The notes under the pieces were generated by a model that was not told the origin of the DNA, searched no databases, and saw only the letters and a program-made list of their open reading frames with translations. A DNA stretch of 64,000 bases from Gammaproteobacteria bacterium HGW-Gammaproteobacteria-2 (GTDB lineage Bacteria > Pseudomonadota > Gammaproteobacteria > Xanthomonadales > Xanthomonadaceae), in assembly GCA_002840015.1 (NCBI GenBank), contig PGZE01000003.1, positions 36,460 to 100,459 of the forward strand. Direction: 5' to 3'. Each line of letters begins with the position of its first letter. Positions within the stretch are counted from its first letter, which is position 1. The position numbers were made by a program, and so were the translations under genes. Shown here piece after piece: positions 28,260 through 38,912 of the stretch.

Positions 28260-29657
28260 ATGCTTGCGCTGGTTGCGCTGATTGGACGGCCGAATGTCGG
28301 CAAGTCCACGTTGTTCAATGCGCTGACCCGCAGCCGCGATGCGTTGGTACATGACGAGCCCGGAGTAACCCGAGATCGTCATTACGGCGTGTGTCGGATT
28401 ATTGAAGACTTGCCTTTCGCCGTGGTTGATACCGGCGGCCTCACCGAACAGACCGAAGGCATTGCCGGAGCCACCACGCAGCAAGCGCTGGCCGCTGCCG
28501 AGGAAGCGCAGGTGCTGGTGTTTGTGGTCGATGCCCGTGCTGGCTTGCTTGGCCCCGACCAGAGCATCCTCACCGACCTGCGGCGCAGCGGCAAGCCGGT
28601 GATTCTGGCGGTCAACAAGGTTGATGGCCTGGACTCGGATATCGTGCTCGCCGAGTTTTCCGGTTGTGGCATCGCGACCATGATTGCCTTGTCGGCCGCG
28701 CATCGCAGTGGCATCGACGACCTGCTCGACGCCATCGAAGTGCATCTGCCTGAACCCGAGCCAGTACCTGACCCTAGCGAGCAACCGCCGGGGGTGATGC
28801 GGATCGCTGTGGTCGGCCGCCCGAATGTCGGTAAATCCACTCTCATCAATCGCATTCTTGGCGAGGATCGCCTGATCGCATCGGATGTTCCGGGTACAAC
28901 CCGCGACGCCATCTCGGTCGATATTCTGCGCGATGGCCGGCAATACCGGCTGGTCGATACCGCTGGCATCCGGCGCAAGGGGCGGGTTGAATTGGCGGTT
29001 GAAAAGTTTAGCATTATCAAAACATTGCAAGCCATTGATGCGTGCGAGGTTGCGATTGTATTGATTGATGCCAGCGAAGGTGTCACTGAACAAGACGCCA
29101 CTGTGCTGGGCTACGTTCTCGATGCCGGCCGCGCGTTCGTGATCGCCGCCAACAAATGGGACGGCTTGAGCAGCTATCAACGCTCGCAAACCCAGGACAT
29201 GCTCAGCCGCAAACTGACCTTTGTCGAATGGTCCGAGACCGTGTTCATTTCCGCGCTGCACGGTTCGGGTCTGGGTGAATTGTTCAAGGCGCTGCATCGG
29301 GCGCACGTTTCGGCAACGCGAACCTTCAGCACCTCCGAAGTCACTCGCGCGCTGGAAATGGCTTACGAGGCCAACCCACCGCCGGTGGTACGCGGCCACG
29401 TGCCGAAGATGCGCTTTGCCCATCCGGGCGGCAGCAATCCGCCGACATTCATCGTTCACGGTTCGCGACTGAAGTCTCTGCCGGAGCACTATCGGCGCTA
29501 TCTGGAAAACTTTTTCCGCAAGCGCTTCAAGCTGGTCGGCACCCCGATCAAGTTCGAATTCCGCGAGGGCGAAAACCCCTATGGCGAACGCAAGAACGTG
29601 CTCAGCGAAAAACAGATCGCCTCACGGCGGCGGATGATGCGTCACGTCAAACGGTGA
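28260..29657 (+). CDS. der: Ribosome biogenesis GTPase Der (EngA)
   Basis: Double GTPase needed for 50S subunit maturation. The protein is 465 residues. G domain 1 starts [18 protein letters not shown] domain 2 has [17 protein letters not shown] (about residue 184). Each has its DxxG and NKxD motifs (NKVD, NKWD). The C-terminal KH-like domain is present, and a short tail of basic residues ends the protein. Start ATG at 28260 is 17 bp after bamB. It overlaps mobA by 4 bp. Confidence 0.97.
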   Translation: MLALVALIGRPNVGKSTLFNALTRSRDALVHDEPGVTRDRHYGVCRIIEDLPFAVVDTGGLTEQTEGIAGATTQQALAAAEEAQVLVFVVDARAGLLGPDQSILTDLRRSGKPVILAVNKVDGLDSDIVLAEFSGCGIATMIALSAAHRSGIDDLLDAIEVHLPEPEPVPDPSEQPPGVMRIAVVGRPNVGKSTLINRILGEDRLIASDVPGTTRDAISVDILRDGRQYRLVDTAGIRRKGRVELAVEKFSIIKTLQAIDACEVAIVLIDASEGVTEQDATVLGYVLDAGRAFVIAANKWDGLSSYQRSQTQDMLSRKLTFVEWSETVFISALHGSGLGELFKALHRAHVSATRTFSTSEVTRALEMAYEANPPPVVRGHVPKMRFAHPGGSNPPTFIVHGSRLKSLPEHYRRYLENFFRKRFKLVGTPIKFEFREGENPYGERKNVLSEKQIASRRRMMRHVKR

Positions 29658-30229
29658 TCGGGAACGCGGGCATTGTCGCTGTTATCCTTGCCGGTGGCCG
29701 TTCGCGGCGCATGGGTGGTGTTGACAAGGCCTGGCTGCCGTGGCGTGGCAGCAGCTTGATTGAAACCCTGGCAGAAGCACTGCTCGCGCAGGTCGATGAC
29801 GTACTGGTGGTCGCCAATCACCTTCCAGAGCGGTATGCCGCCATCGGTTTGCGCTGTGTCGCTGATCGTCGTGCCGAGTATCCGGGTCCAATGGCCGGTC
29901 TTGAAGCCGGCTTTTACGCCAGCGATGCGCGCTGGGTGCTGAGCGTGCCAGTGGATGTGCCGCATTTGCCTGCTGATCTGCTGAGCCGGCTGCTGGCCAG
30001 TGCCGAAACCACGGGTTGTGTACGTGCCCGCGACGTCGATGGGGTACAGCCGTTGATCGCCGTATATCGTCGTAAGCTGGCGCTACCATCGTTGGTGCAG
30101 GCACTGGACGCTGGCGAGCGCGCCATGCACCGTTGGCAGACAAGCGTGAACATCGCCGAAGTGGACTTTTCGCCGCATCGCTTTGGCAATCTCAATACCC
30201 CCGCCGATTTGCGTGAAGAGGGCATGTGA
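29654..30229 (+). CDS. mobA: Molybdenum cofactor guanylyltransferase
   Basis: Attaches GMP to Mo-molybdopterin to make the bis-MGD cofactor of DMSO-reductase-type enzymes. Of 191 residues, the nucleotide-binding N-terminus is [20 protein letters not shown], a textbook MobA signature. [11 protein letters not shown] and VPVDVPHLP follow in order. The start is GTG at 29654, overlapping the der stop; no ATG fits. It is followed by moeA with a TGATG overlap, so the two molybdenum genes are coupled to the der transcript. Confidence 0.9.
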   Translation: MIGNAGIVAVILAGGRSRRMGGVDKAWLPWRGSSLIETLAEALLAQVDDVLVVANHLPERYAAIGLRCVADRRAEYPGPMAGLEAGFYASDARWVLSVPVDVPHLPADLLSRLLASAETTGCVRARDVDGVQPLIAVYRRKLALPSLVQALDAGERAMHRWQTSVNIAEVDFSPHRFGNLNTPADLREEGM

Positions 30230-31455
30230 TGCGCAGCAAACACGAAGCCATCGGTTTCAGTGAAGCACTGGCTATCGTGCGCGAGGTTGGTGTGCGCCAA
30301 CGCCTGCCAACCGAAACTGTGGCGATCAATGCCGCCGCCGGTCGGGTACTGGCCGAGACCATCATCGCGGCCATCGACTTGCCCGGCTTTGACAACTCGG
30401 CGATGGATGGCTTCGCCGTGCGCGCCGCCGATCTAAATGCCGCCGCACCGAGTACCTTGCGGCTCGCCGATGAACAATTCGCCGGGATTGATCGCAAATT
30501 GGTGTTGGCTCCTGCAACTGCGATTCGTATCACCACCGGTGCGCCGCTACCTGCCGGCGCCGATACCGTAGTCATCAAGGAAAACGCCAGTGTTGCCGAC
30601 GGATACGTCACCCTCGCGGCCGGTACTACGCCCGGCGCCAATATTCGCCGACGCGGCGAGGATTTGCGCAGTGGCGAACTGGCGATTTCCGCCGCAAGCC
30701 GCTTGCTGCCGGCGCAGGCATCACTGGCGGCAGCTCTGGGCTTTGGTGAGCTTTTGATGTATCGCCGACCACGCGTAGCTGTGTTCAGTGGTGGTGATGA
30801 ACTTCGCCAGCCCGGGCAGGCTTTGGCAGCGGGCGAAATATACGATAGCAATCATGCACTGGTGAGCAGCTTGTTGGCCGGCGAGGGCATCAGCGCACGA
30901 GCATTCCCGTCGTTACCCGACGATCCGCTGCAAATCCGTGCAGCGCTGGCCGATGCCGGCACGCAGTGCGATCTGCTGATCACTTGCGGCGGCGTGTCGG
31001 CCGGCGAGAAAGATTACCTGCCGGCACTGATCGCCGAACACGGCGAATGGTTTTTCTGGAAAGTCCGGATCAAGCCCGGAATGCCGGTATTGTTTGGCCG
31101 CTTTGCCGACACTTTGGTGATGGCTTTGCCCGGCAACCCGGTCGCCGTGCTCGCCACCTTTCGCACGCTGGTGGTGCCATTGCTGGATGCCTTGCAAGGG
31201 ATCGCTGCCGAGCCACCGGCACTGTTTGCACGGCTCAGCGCGCCATTGCACAAGAAGCACTCGCGTTTCGAGTTCCAACGCGGCCGGGTTTACGGCCAGC
31301 CTGACGGCTGCCTGTGGGTGGATGCCGACCCAGCCACCGGTTCCAACCGGCTCGCCGCCGCCGCCCGTGCCAACGCACTGCTGTGCATTCCCGAAGGCCC
31401 GCAACAGCTCGCACTAGGCGATGCGGTGCAAGTGCTGGCGTTGGGTGGGTGGTAG
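30229..31455 (+). CDS. moeA: Molybdopterin molybdenumtransferase
   Basis: Inserts molybdate into adenylated molybdopterin. The protein is 408 residues. The N-terminal domains include DLPGFDNSAMDGFAVRA, and the MPT-binding MogA-like domain carries VFSGGDELRQPG and TCGGVSAGEKDYL. GNPVAVLATF follows, then the C-terminal beta domain. The ATG at 30229 overlaps the mobA stop as TGATG; a GTG one codon upstream is possible. With moaACDE and mobA the window holds nearly the whole cofactor pathway; the MogA/MoaB adenylyltransferase is not in view. Confidence 0.93.
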   Translation: MRSKHEAIGFSEALAIVREVGVRQRLPTETVAINAAAGRVLAETIIAAIDLPGFDNSAMDGFAVRAADLNAAAPSTLRLADEQFAGIDRKLVLAPATAIRITTGAPLPAGADTVVIKENASVADGYVTLAAGTTPGANIRRRGEDLRSGELAISAASRLLPAQASLAAALGFGELLMYRRPRVAVFSGGDELRQPGQALAAGEIYDSNHALVSSLLAGEGISARAFPSLPDDPLQIRAALADAGTQCDLLITCGGVSAGEKDYLPALIAEHGEWFFWKVRIKPGMPVLFGRFADTLVMALPGNPVAVLATFRTLVVPLLDALQGIAAEPPALFARLSAPLHKKHSRFEFQRGRVYGQPDGCLWVDADPATGSNRLAAAARANALLCIPEGPQQLALGDAVQVLALGGW

Positions 31456-31632
31456 CGAACACGAAACGCATGCATTATCCGGTCGTTCGATTGTTTGGAG
31501 AAATCGGATTCGACCAGATTTTCGCGTGAGACACGATGACATGCGCCCGGCGCGCGATGGCATGGGCGCCGGCCACGATACGCAATAGTCTCGGTGGTAA
31601 CCTTGCAGCCAGGTTTTCGAGGAGACAATCCA

Positions 31633-33102
31633 TTGCTGTCCGAGGTTGAGCAGGTCCGCCTGCGGTTGTCGCAGAACACCGATGCGAACAAGAAGTCGCA
31701 GCTCGGTCAGTTCCTGACGCCTGCCGCAACGGCGGCTTTCATGGCCAGTCTTTTCCCACCTGCCGATGGGCACTGCCGCCTGCTCGATGCCGGTGCGGGG
31801 ATCGGTTCGCTCGCCGCAGCGTTTCTGGAACGATGGCGTTCGGGGGTGCTTCGCTTTGAGGGCGTCGAGCTTGATGCTTTCGAGATCGATGATTCGCTGC
31901 ACAGCCAACTGGCGCACACACTGGCGCGCTATCGGGGCGACGATTTTTCCGCAACGTTGCATGGCGACGACTTCATCCACGCCGCGACCGAGGCAATTAC
32001 CGGTGGGCTGTTCGCCACATCACTCCCGCAATACAGCCACATCATTCTCAATCCGCCGTACAAGAAAATTGGCAACGATTCCCCGCACCGTCTGGCACTG
32101 CGTCGTGTCGGCATCGAGACGGTAAATCTGTATTCGGCCTTCGTGGCGTTGGCGGTAGCGCAGGCAGCACCCGCCGGGCAGATCGTCGCGATCATCCCGC
32201 GCAGTTTCTGCAACGGGCCGTACTATCGACCGTTTCGCGAGTTCATGCTTGCACGCGCTGCCATCCGCCACATGCACCTGTTCGAGTCGCGCAGCAAGGC
32301 ATTCAAGGACGATGCGGTCCTTCAGGAAAACATCATCATTCGCCTTGAGCGTGGTGGCGAACAGGGGCCGGTAACGGTGTCGACTTCCACCGACGACACA
32401 TTCGCTGATCTTGCCAGCCATGAACACCCGTTTGCGCGAATCGTGTTCGCTGATGATCCCGAGCGATTTATTCATGTCCCCACCGCGCCGGAAGCACACG
32501 TCGTTGAGCCGTTCCCGGCGGTGCGATATGCGCTGGCCGAGCTTGGTGTTGAGGTTTCGACAGGACCCGTTGTGGACTTTCGACTCAAGGAGCACCTGCG
32601 CGCCATGCCAGGGCCCGGCACTGTGCCCTTGCTCTATCCCGGCCATTTCGCCACCAGCGGCAGCACCTGGCCGATCGACGGAATGAAGAAGCCCAACGCC
32701 ATCCAGCGCAATTCCGACACCGAAAAGTGGCTCTACCCAAACGGTTTTTATTGCGTGGTACGAAGGTTTTCCTCGAAAGAGGAATCGCGCCGGATTGTGG
32801 CGAGTCTGGTTGATCCCGGTGCATTCGATAATGCGCCGGCACTCGGATTCGAGAACCATCTGAACGTTTTTCACGCGGGCCGACGCGGCTTGCCGCCGGC
32901 ATTGGCGCATGGATTGGCCGTTTTCTTGAGCACGACTGCGGTAGACGAGGCATTCCGTCGCTTCAGCGGCCACACCCAGGTCAACGCAACCGACTTGCGA
33001 CGCATGAAATACCCCAGCCGTGAGGTGCTGACTCAACTTGGCGAATGGGCGATGCAGCAAGGCTCTCTCACGCAGGGCATGGAAACGTGTCAAGGACTTT
33101 GA
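31633..33102 (+). CDS. N6-adenine DNA methyltransferase (Eco57I-like), solitary
   Basis: Predicted SAM-dependent DNA adenine methyltransferase of 489 residues. Motif I DAGAGIGSL (52-60) comes first and the catalytic NPPY at 140-143, so it has the gamma-type (I then IV) order. GQFLTP precedes motif I, as is common for type II methylases of the Eco57I/PstI kind. A GGAGA at 31621-31625 is seven bases from the TTG at 31633, which was therefore chosen; an in-frame GTG at 31594 would add 13 residues. No endonuclease gene is recognisable on either side, so it is an orphan or a remnant of a restriction system. It sits between moeA and the rhodanese-ThiF gene, which suggests insertion into a molybdenum-cofactor region. 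Confidence 0.82.
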   Translation: MLSEVEQVRLRLSQNTDANKKSQLGQFLTPAATAAFMASLFPPADGHCRLLDAGAGIGSLAAAFLERWRSGVLRFEGVELDAFEIDDSLHSQLAHTLARYRGDDFSATLHGDDFIHAATEAITGGLFATSLPQYSHIILNPPYKKIGNDSPHRLALRRVGIETVNLYSAFVALAVAQAAPAGQIVAIIPRSFCNGPYYRPFREFMLARAAIRHMHLFESRSKAFKDDAVLQENIIIRLERGGEQGPVTVSTSTDDTFADLASHEHPFARIVFADDPERFIHVPTAPEAHVVEPFPAVRYALAELGVEVSTGPVVDFRLKEHLRAMPGPGTVPLLYPGHFATSGSTWPIDGMKKPNAIQRNSDTEKWLYPNGFYCVVRRFSSKEESRRIVASLVDPGAFDNAPALGFENHLNVFHAGRRGLPPALAHGLAVFLSTTAVDEAFRRFSGHTQVNATDLRRMKYPSREVLTQLGEWAMQQGSLTQGMETCQGL

Positions 33103-33375
33103 GATCGTGAATTGAAAATTCATGTGTGGGTCGCTCTGTGTGAGTGCGTGTAGCTGACGACGCTGGGGTTGATACTTCGATATCCTGAATCCGTTTTCGC
33201 TGAAGACGTTGCCGTTGCTCGCGCACGGCCGGTCGATGGCAAACGGGACGCCGAGCTTGCCCGCCCATTTGCCGAATCGACAGCAGGATTGGTGTTTGTT
33301 ACTGCTTTTCCAAACAGGGCGATCCATCGGGCTTCGCAACCACAAGGCTTCGGCGATCAGCGATAATCCAGAATC

Positions 33376-34515
33376 ATGAGCACAACCGAGATTTTTCCGT
33401 CCGAGATCGACCCGCCCGAGGCGCTGCGGCGCGTGGGCGATGGCGCGCTGTTGATCGATATCCGCGAGCAGCACGAACGCGCATTGGGCATGGCCGAGGC
33501 GGCGCTTGGCATTGCCCGCGCGGAGCTCGAGGCCGAGCCCGGGCGCTGGTTGCCTGATCCCGAGGCACCGGTGATGCTGATCTGTGCGCGTGGCAGCCGT
33601 TCGCGTGCGGCGTGTGCCAATCTGCGCGCGCGCGGCTATGCGCGGGTGTGTTCGGTGGCCGGAGGTACCGAGGCATGGCTGGCGCTGGGCCTGCCGATGA
33701 CGGCAGCGGATAGCGACGCCGGTTTCTATCAGCGTTACGCACGGCATTTGTCGGTCCCGGAGATCGGTGTCGCCGGGCAGCGCCGCCTGCAGCGCGCGCG
33801 GGTGCTGCTGGTGGGCGCTGGTGGCCTGGGTTCACCGGCGGGCTATTATCTGGCAGCAGCCGGTGTCGGCCATATCAGCGTAATCGATGACGACCAGGTG
33901 GAGCGCAGCAATCTGCAGCGCCAGATTCTGCATACCGATGCCCGTATCGGGGTGGCGAAAACCGCGTCGGCACAGATCGCACTCGCCGCCTTGAACCCGG
34001 ACATCGACATCGTGGCCGTGCCGCAACGGCTGGATCGCGACAACGTCGATGCGCTGGTCAGCGCGGCCGATGTGGTGGTCGATGGCGCCGACAATTTTGC
34101 CGCGCGCTATCTGCTGTCCGATGCCTGCGTCAAACACGGCAAGCCGCTGGTGTACGGCGCGGTGCATCGCTTTGAAGGCCAGGCCAGTGTGTTCGATGCC
34201 GGGCGTCAGCGCGGCACGGCGCCGTGTTATCGCTGCCTGTTCCCCGAGCCGCCACCGGCGCAGTTCGCGCCCAATTGCGCTGAAGCCGGAGTGCTGGGGG
34301 TAGTGCCCGGCGTGATCGGCATGATCCAGGCGACCGAGGCGATCAAGCTGCTGCTCGATATCGGTGAATCATTGAGTGGCCGCCTGCTGCAGTTCGATGC
34401 GCTGACGATGCGCTTTCGTGAGACTCGACTGAAGCCAGACCCCGACTGCACGGTATGCGCGCCGGGCCGGGCGTTTCCGGGTTACATCGATTACCAGGCG
34501 TTTTGCAGCGGTTGA
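33376..34515 (+). CDS. Rhodanese-ThiF fusion, MoeB-like molybdopterin-synthase adenylyltransferase
   Basis: E1-like enzyme predicted to adenylate the MoaD C-terminus and to help transfer sulfur to it. Of 379 residues, the rhodanese domain comes first, with CARGSRS (Cys about 75) as its active-site loop. The ThiF domain follows: VGAGGLGSPAGYYLAAAG nucleotide site, the DDDQVERSNLQRQ adenylation block, and the zinc pairs CYRC and CTVC. In E. coli MoeB there is no rhodanese; fusion in this N-terminal order is known in other bacteria. It could also serve ThiS. ATG 33376 follows about 270 bp without a gene. Confidence 0.85.
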   Translation: MSTTEIFPSEIDPPEALRRVGDGALLIDIREQHERALGMAEAALGIARAELEAEPGRWLPDPEAPVMLICARGSRSRAACANLRARGYARVCSVAGGTEAWLALGLPMTAADSDAGFYQRYARHLSVPEIGVAGQRRLQRARVLLVGAGGLGSPAGYYLAAAGVGHISVIDDDQVERSNLQRQILHTDARIGVAKTASAQIALAALNPDIDIVAVPQRLDRDNVDALVSAADVVVDGADNFAARYLLSDACVKHGKPLVYGAVHRFEGQASVFDAGRQRGTAPCYRCLFPEPPPAQFAPNCAEAGVLGVVPGVIGMIQATEAIKLLLDIGESLSGRLLQFDALTMRFRETRLKPDPDCTVCAPGRAFPGYIDYQAFCSG

Positions 34516-34521
34516 TGGGCT

Positions 34522-34869
34522 TCATGCCTCGGATTTTTCGGCGCAGGCGATGCACAGTGTGGTGGTAGGGTCGACGTCGAGCCGGCGCGGGTTGATCGCT
34601 TCATCGCAATGGCTGCATAAGCCGTAATCGCCACTCTCGATGCGCGCCAAAGCGGCGTCGATTTTGCGCAGTGACAGGGCGCGGCGTTGTTGTACCGCCA
34701 TCGCCATCGCCTGGCCCTGCATCGCGTCCATGCGCGAGAGCCGCCCAACACTGGTTTGATCCAGTTCAACCGGCTTGGCGGCATCGCGGGCGGTGGCTTC
34801 GGTTGCACTCAGTTCGCTTTTGAGTGCCAACAGGTGCTGGCGGAAATGGTCGTGTGGTGCAGGGGACAT
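34522..34869 (-). CDS. DksA/TraR-family zinc-finger protein
   Basis: Small protein of 115 residues with a C-terminal C4 zinc finger (CSHC ... CIAC) after a helical coiled N-terminal half. This is the TraR/DksA type that binds the RNA polymerase secondary channel. It is shorter than E. coli DksA (151 residues), and the family assignment does not prove ppGpp-linked function. The ATG at 34869 was chosen because GGAG lies seven bases upstream; an in-frame TTG at 34884 would add five residues. It is convergent with the rhodanese-ThiF gene, with 6 bp between stops. Confidence 0.82.
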   Translation of the reverse strand: MSPAPHDHFRQHLLALKSELSATEATARDAAKPVELDQTSVGRLSRMDAMQGQAMAMAVQQRRALSLRKIDAALARIESGDYGLCSHCDEAINPRRLDVDPTTTLCIACAEKSEA

Positions 34870-34880
34870 ATTGCTGCTCC

Positions 34881-35252
34881 TCAACCCACCACGAACCCGG
34901 CCACCACGCGTCGGTGCTCGCTCGCAAGCAGGTTGAAGGTGCGCGCCGCGGCGGCGTTGTCCATAAACTCGATGCCGATGCCGCGGGTGAGGGCGGCGGC
35001 ATGCACGGCTGGCGCCGGGAAGCGCAGTTGCGCGCCGGTGCCGAGCACGATCAGTTCCGGTTGCAACGCAAGCAGTGGCTCCAGATCGCCGGCTTGCAAC
35101 GGCACGTCTTCCGATACGGCCCAGGTTTCGATCAACTGGCTTGGGCTGAGGATGAAGCTGCTACCGAGTACTCGCTCGTTGAGCAGAACCCCGTCGTGCG
35201 AGACCCCGCGCAGCACATAGCGCAATTCCAGTGGCTCGTGGGCAATCTGCAC
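34881..35252 (-). CDS. Mth938-like domain protein (DUF498)
   Basis: Small protein of 123 residues of the Mth938/DUF498 family, whose human member is NDUFAF3, a complex I assembly factor. It begins with MQIAHEPLELRYVLRG and has the conserved ILSPSQLIETWAV and PELIVLGTGAQLRFP blocks. The bacterial function is unknown. The start ATG at 35252 is five bases from the downstream end of the yhbY gene. The three leftward genes (yhbY, this one, dksA-like) are probably one transcript. Confidence 0.85.
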   Translation of the reverse strand: MQIAHEPLELRYVLRGVSHDGVLLNERVLGSSFILSPSQLIETWAVSEDVPLQAGDLEPLLALQPELIVLGTGAQLRFPAPAVHAAALTRGIGIEFMDNAAAARTFNLLASEHRRVVAGFVVG

Positions 35253-35257
35253 GGCAC

Positions 35258-35563
35258 TCAGCGCTTGGGCAGCACGATCTGCGGATTCTCGGGATGCCGG
35301 CGATAGAGCAGGGCGGTGTTGCCAATGCGTTGCACCAGGGTAGCATCGCAGCCCGCCAGCAACTCGGCAATCCAGGCATCGCGCAGGTCGCGATCACCGG
35401 CGGACACCTTTACCTTCAGCAATTCGTGATGATTCAGGGTTTCAGTCAACTCGGTTAGCAACGCCGGGGTAATGCCTTTGGCACCCACCATGATGACCGG
35501 TTTGAGCGGGTGGCCGAGGCTGCGCAGGTAACGCGCCTGAGCGGAAGGAAGCGGTTTGTCCAT
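35258..35563 (-). CDS. yhbY: Ribosome assembly RNA-binding protein YhbY
   Basis: CRM-domain RNA-binding protein associated with pre-50S particles. Of 101 residues, LRSLGHPLKPVIMVGAKGIT and HHELLKVKVSAGDRDLRDAW match the CRM signature and its GxxG loop. The ATG at 35563 was chosen because the family starts near LPSAQARYLR; a longer reading frame upstream lacks similarity. It is divergent from rlmE, the usual neighbour, across about 100 bp that must hold both promoters. Confidence 0.92.
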   Translation of the reverse strand: MDKPLPSAQARYLRSLGHPLKPVIMVGAKGITPALLTELTETLNHHELLKVKVSAGDRDLRDAWIAELLAGCDATLVQRIGNTALLYRRHPENPQIVLPKR

Positions 35564-35662
35564 GATGACGTATCGATCTGCGAGGGGTGGGGCACTGCGG
35601 CATTGCCGCCAGTGAACAGGACGAAAGGGTATCATGAGAGCCTTATAACCCGATAATTAGTC

Positions 35663-36280
35663 ATGGCGCGTAGCAAGAGCAGCCAGCGCTGGCTGCGAGA
35701 ACATTTCAATGATCCCTATGTCAAACGCGCGCAGGCCGAGGGCATGCGCTCGCGCGCCGCATTCAAGCTCGAAGAACTGCTCGACCGTGACGTGCTGATC
35801 AAGCCGGGCATGGTAATCGTCGACCTTGGAGCGGCCCCGGGTGGTTGGGCGCAAGTTGCACGTCGTGAACTGGGGCACAGTGGCCGAGTGGTGGCGTTGG
35901 ATATTCTGGAGATGCCACTGATTGCCGGAGTCGAGTTTCTTCACGGCGACTTCAGGCAGCCCGAGGCATTGTCACGGTTCGAGGCGCTGCTGGCTGGCGA
36001 CCGGGTAGACCTTGTGCTATCGGATATGGCCCCCAATATGAGCGGTATGGCTGCGGTGGATGTGCCGCGGGCAATGTACCTGGCCGAGTTGGCACGTGAT
36101 TTTGCGCAAGCGCATTTGCGTGAAGGTGGGGTGTTTCTGACAAAGCTGTTCATGGGCTCGGGCTTTGACGTCTATGTTGCGGATCTGCGCAAACGCTATC
36201 GCAAGGTGGTTGTACGCAAACCCAAGGCATCACGTAATCGCTCACCCGAGGTGTACGCGCTGGCCACTGGCAAGCATTGA
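35663..36280 (+). CDS. rlmE: 23S rRNA (uridine-2552-2'-O)-methyltransferase
   Basis: FtsJ/RrmJ methyltransferase that modifies U2552 in the A loop of 23S rRNA. The protein is 205 residues. The N-terminus has RSRAAFKLEEL with the first catalytic Lys, DLGAAPGGWAQVA is the SAM site, LSDMAPNMSG carries the catalytic Asp, and VFLTKLFMGSG the second Lys. FtsH follows 46 bp downstream, the conserved order. Confidence 0.95.
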   Translation: MARSKSSQRWLREHFNDPYVKRAQAEGMRSRAAFKLEELLDRDVLIKPGMVIVDLGAAPGGWAQVARRELGHSGRVVALDILEMPLIAGVEFLHGDFRQPEALSRFEALLAGDRVDLVLSDMAPNMSGMAAVDVPRAMYLAELARDFAQAHLREGGVFLTKLFMGSGFDVYVADLRKRYRKVVVRKPKASRNRSPEVYALATGKH

Positions 36281-36326
36281 TTTATATTACGGGTGCGGTT
36301 GAATCCGGCCCACGAGGACGTTGTCG

Positions 36327-38237
<1,911 letters not shown>

Positions 38238-38329
38238 GCGGCGAATTCATCGCTTGTTGAATCGCGTTGCGACATGCCAAGATGCACACTTATCTTTGCA
38301 CTGAAGCCCGTTGTCAGGAGATCAACATT

Positions 38330-38806
38330 TTGCGAAAGGGAATTCTCACCGGGCTGCTGATCGCGATTATCGCTAGCGGTTGCGCAACCGTCGATCAACG
38401 CCATCACACCGGCGAAGCGATAGCTGCCGCCGGCACCACGCCATACGAAGCAATACAACTCGCTGCTGCCGCAGCGCCACGCAGCGTTCCGGGGCCGTTT
38501 CTGGTGCGTATCCAGGCTATCGGGACGGACTCTGGCTACACTTATTTCAATACCGAGCTCGACTATCGTGATCAGCGCAACCTCTCCCTTGCACTCACGC
38601 CTGCAGCAGTTAGTGCACTGGAGCTGCGCTTGGGTACAGATTTGCGGACGGGCCTGATTGGCAAGCAACTGCTGGTCAACGGCGACGCGCGACGCGTGCG
38701 AATCGTATTCTTAGCCAACGGCCGACCTTCCGGCAAGTACTACTATCAGACACACGTCCATGTAAGCGACGCGAGGCAGATCGTGATCGTGCCGGATTCT
38801 GATTAG
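38330..38806 (+). CDS. Putative lipoprotein of unknown function
   Basis: No family recognised. The 158-residue protein begins with a basic N-terminus, a hydrophobic stretch and a lipobox-like ASGC, which suggests a lipoprotein signal. The mature part is hydrophilic, with GYTYFNTELDYRDQRNLSLAL and FLANGRPSGKYYYQTHV recurring as recognisable segments but not matching a domain known to me. AGGAG at 38316-38320 lies nine bases from the TTG at 38330, and the signal peptide starts there, so TTG was chosen; ATG at 38282 is possible. It lies between ftsH and prfB. Confidence 0.65.
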   Translation: MRKGILTGLLIAIIASGCATVDQRHHTGEAIAAAGTTPYEAIQLAAAAAPRSVPGPFLVRIQAIGTDSGYTYFNTELDYRDQRNLSLALTPAAVSALELRLGTDLRTGLIGKQLLVNGDARRVRIVFLANGRPSGKYYYQTHVHVSDARQIVIVPDSD

Positions 38807-38912
38807 GTCGTTGGCTACACCGGATCATCGGACGAACACCGCGCATTGATGCTGCGCCGCATGGTGGTCTGTTATCCTTTGCGGCTTTCCTGCCTGTATA
38901 GCCATCCATCCC

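Noticed and set aside
28221-29489. A 422-codon open frame antisense to der
   Set aside because: Der is complete on the plus strand; the antisense frame has no features.
33103-33375. Restriction endonuclease partner for the orphan methyltransferase
   Set aside because: No open frame of useful length or motif is present in this spacer.
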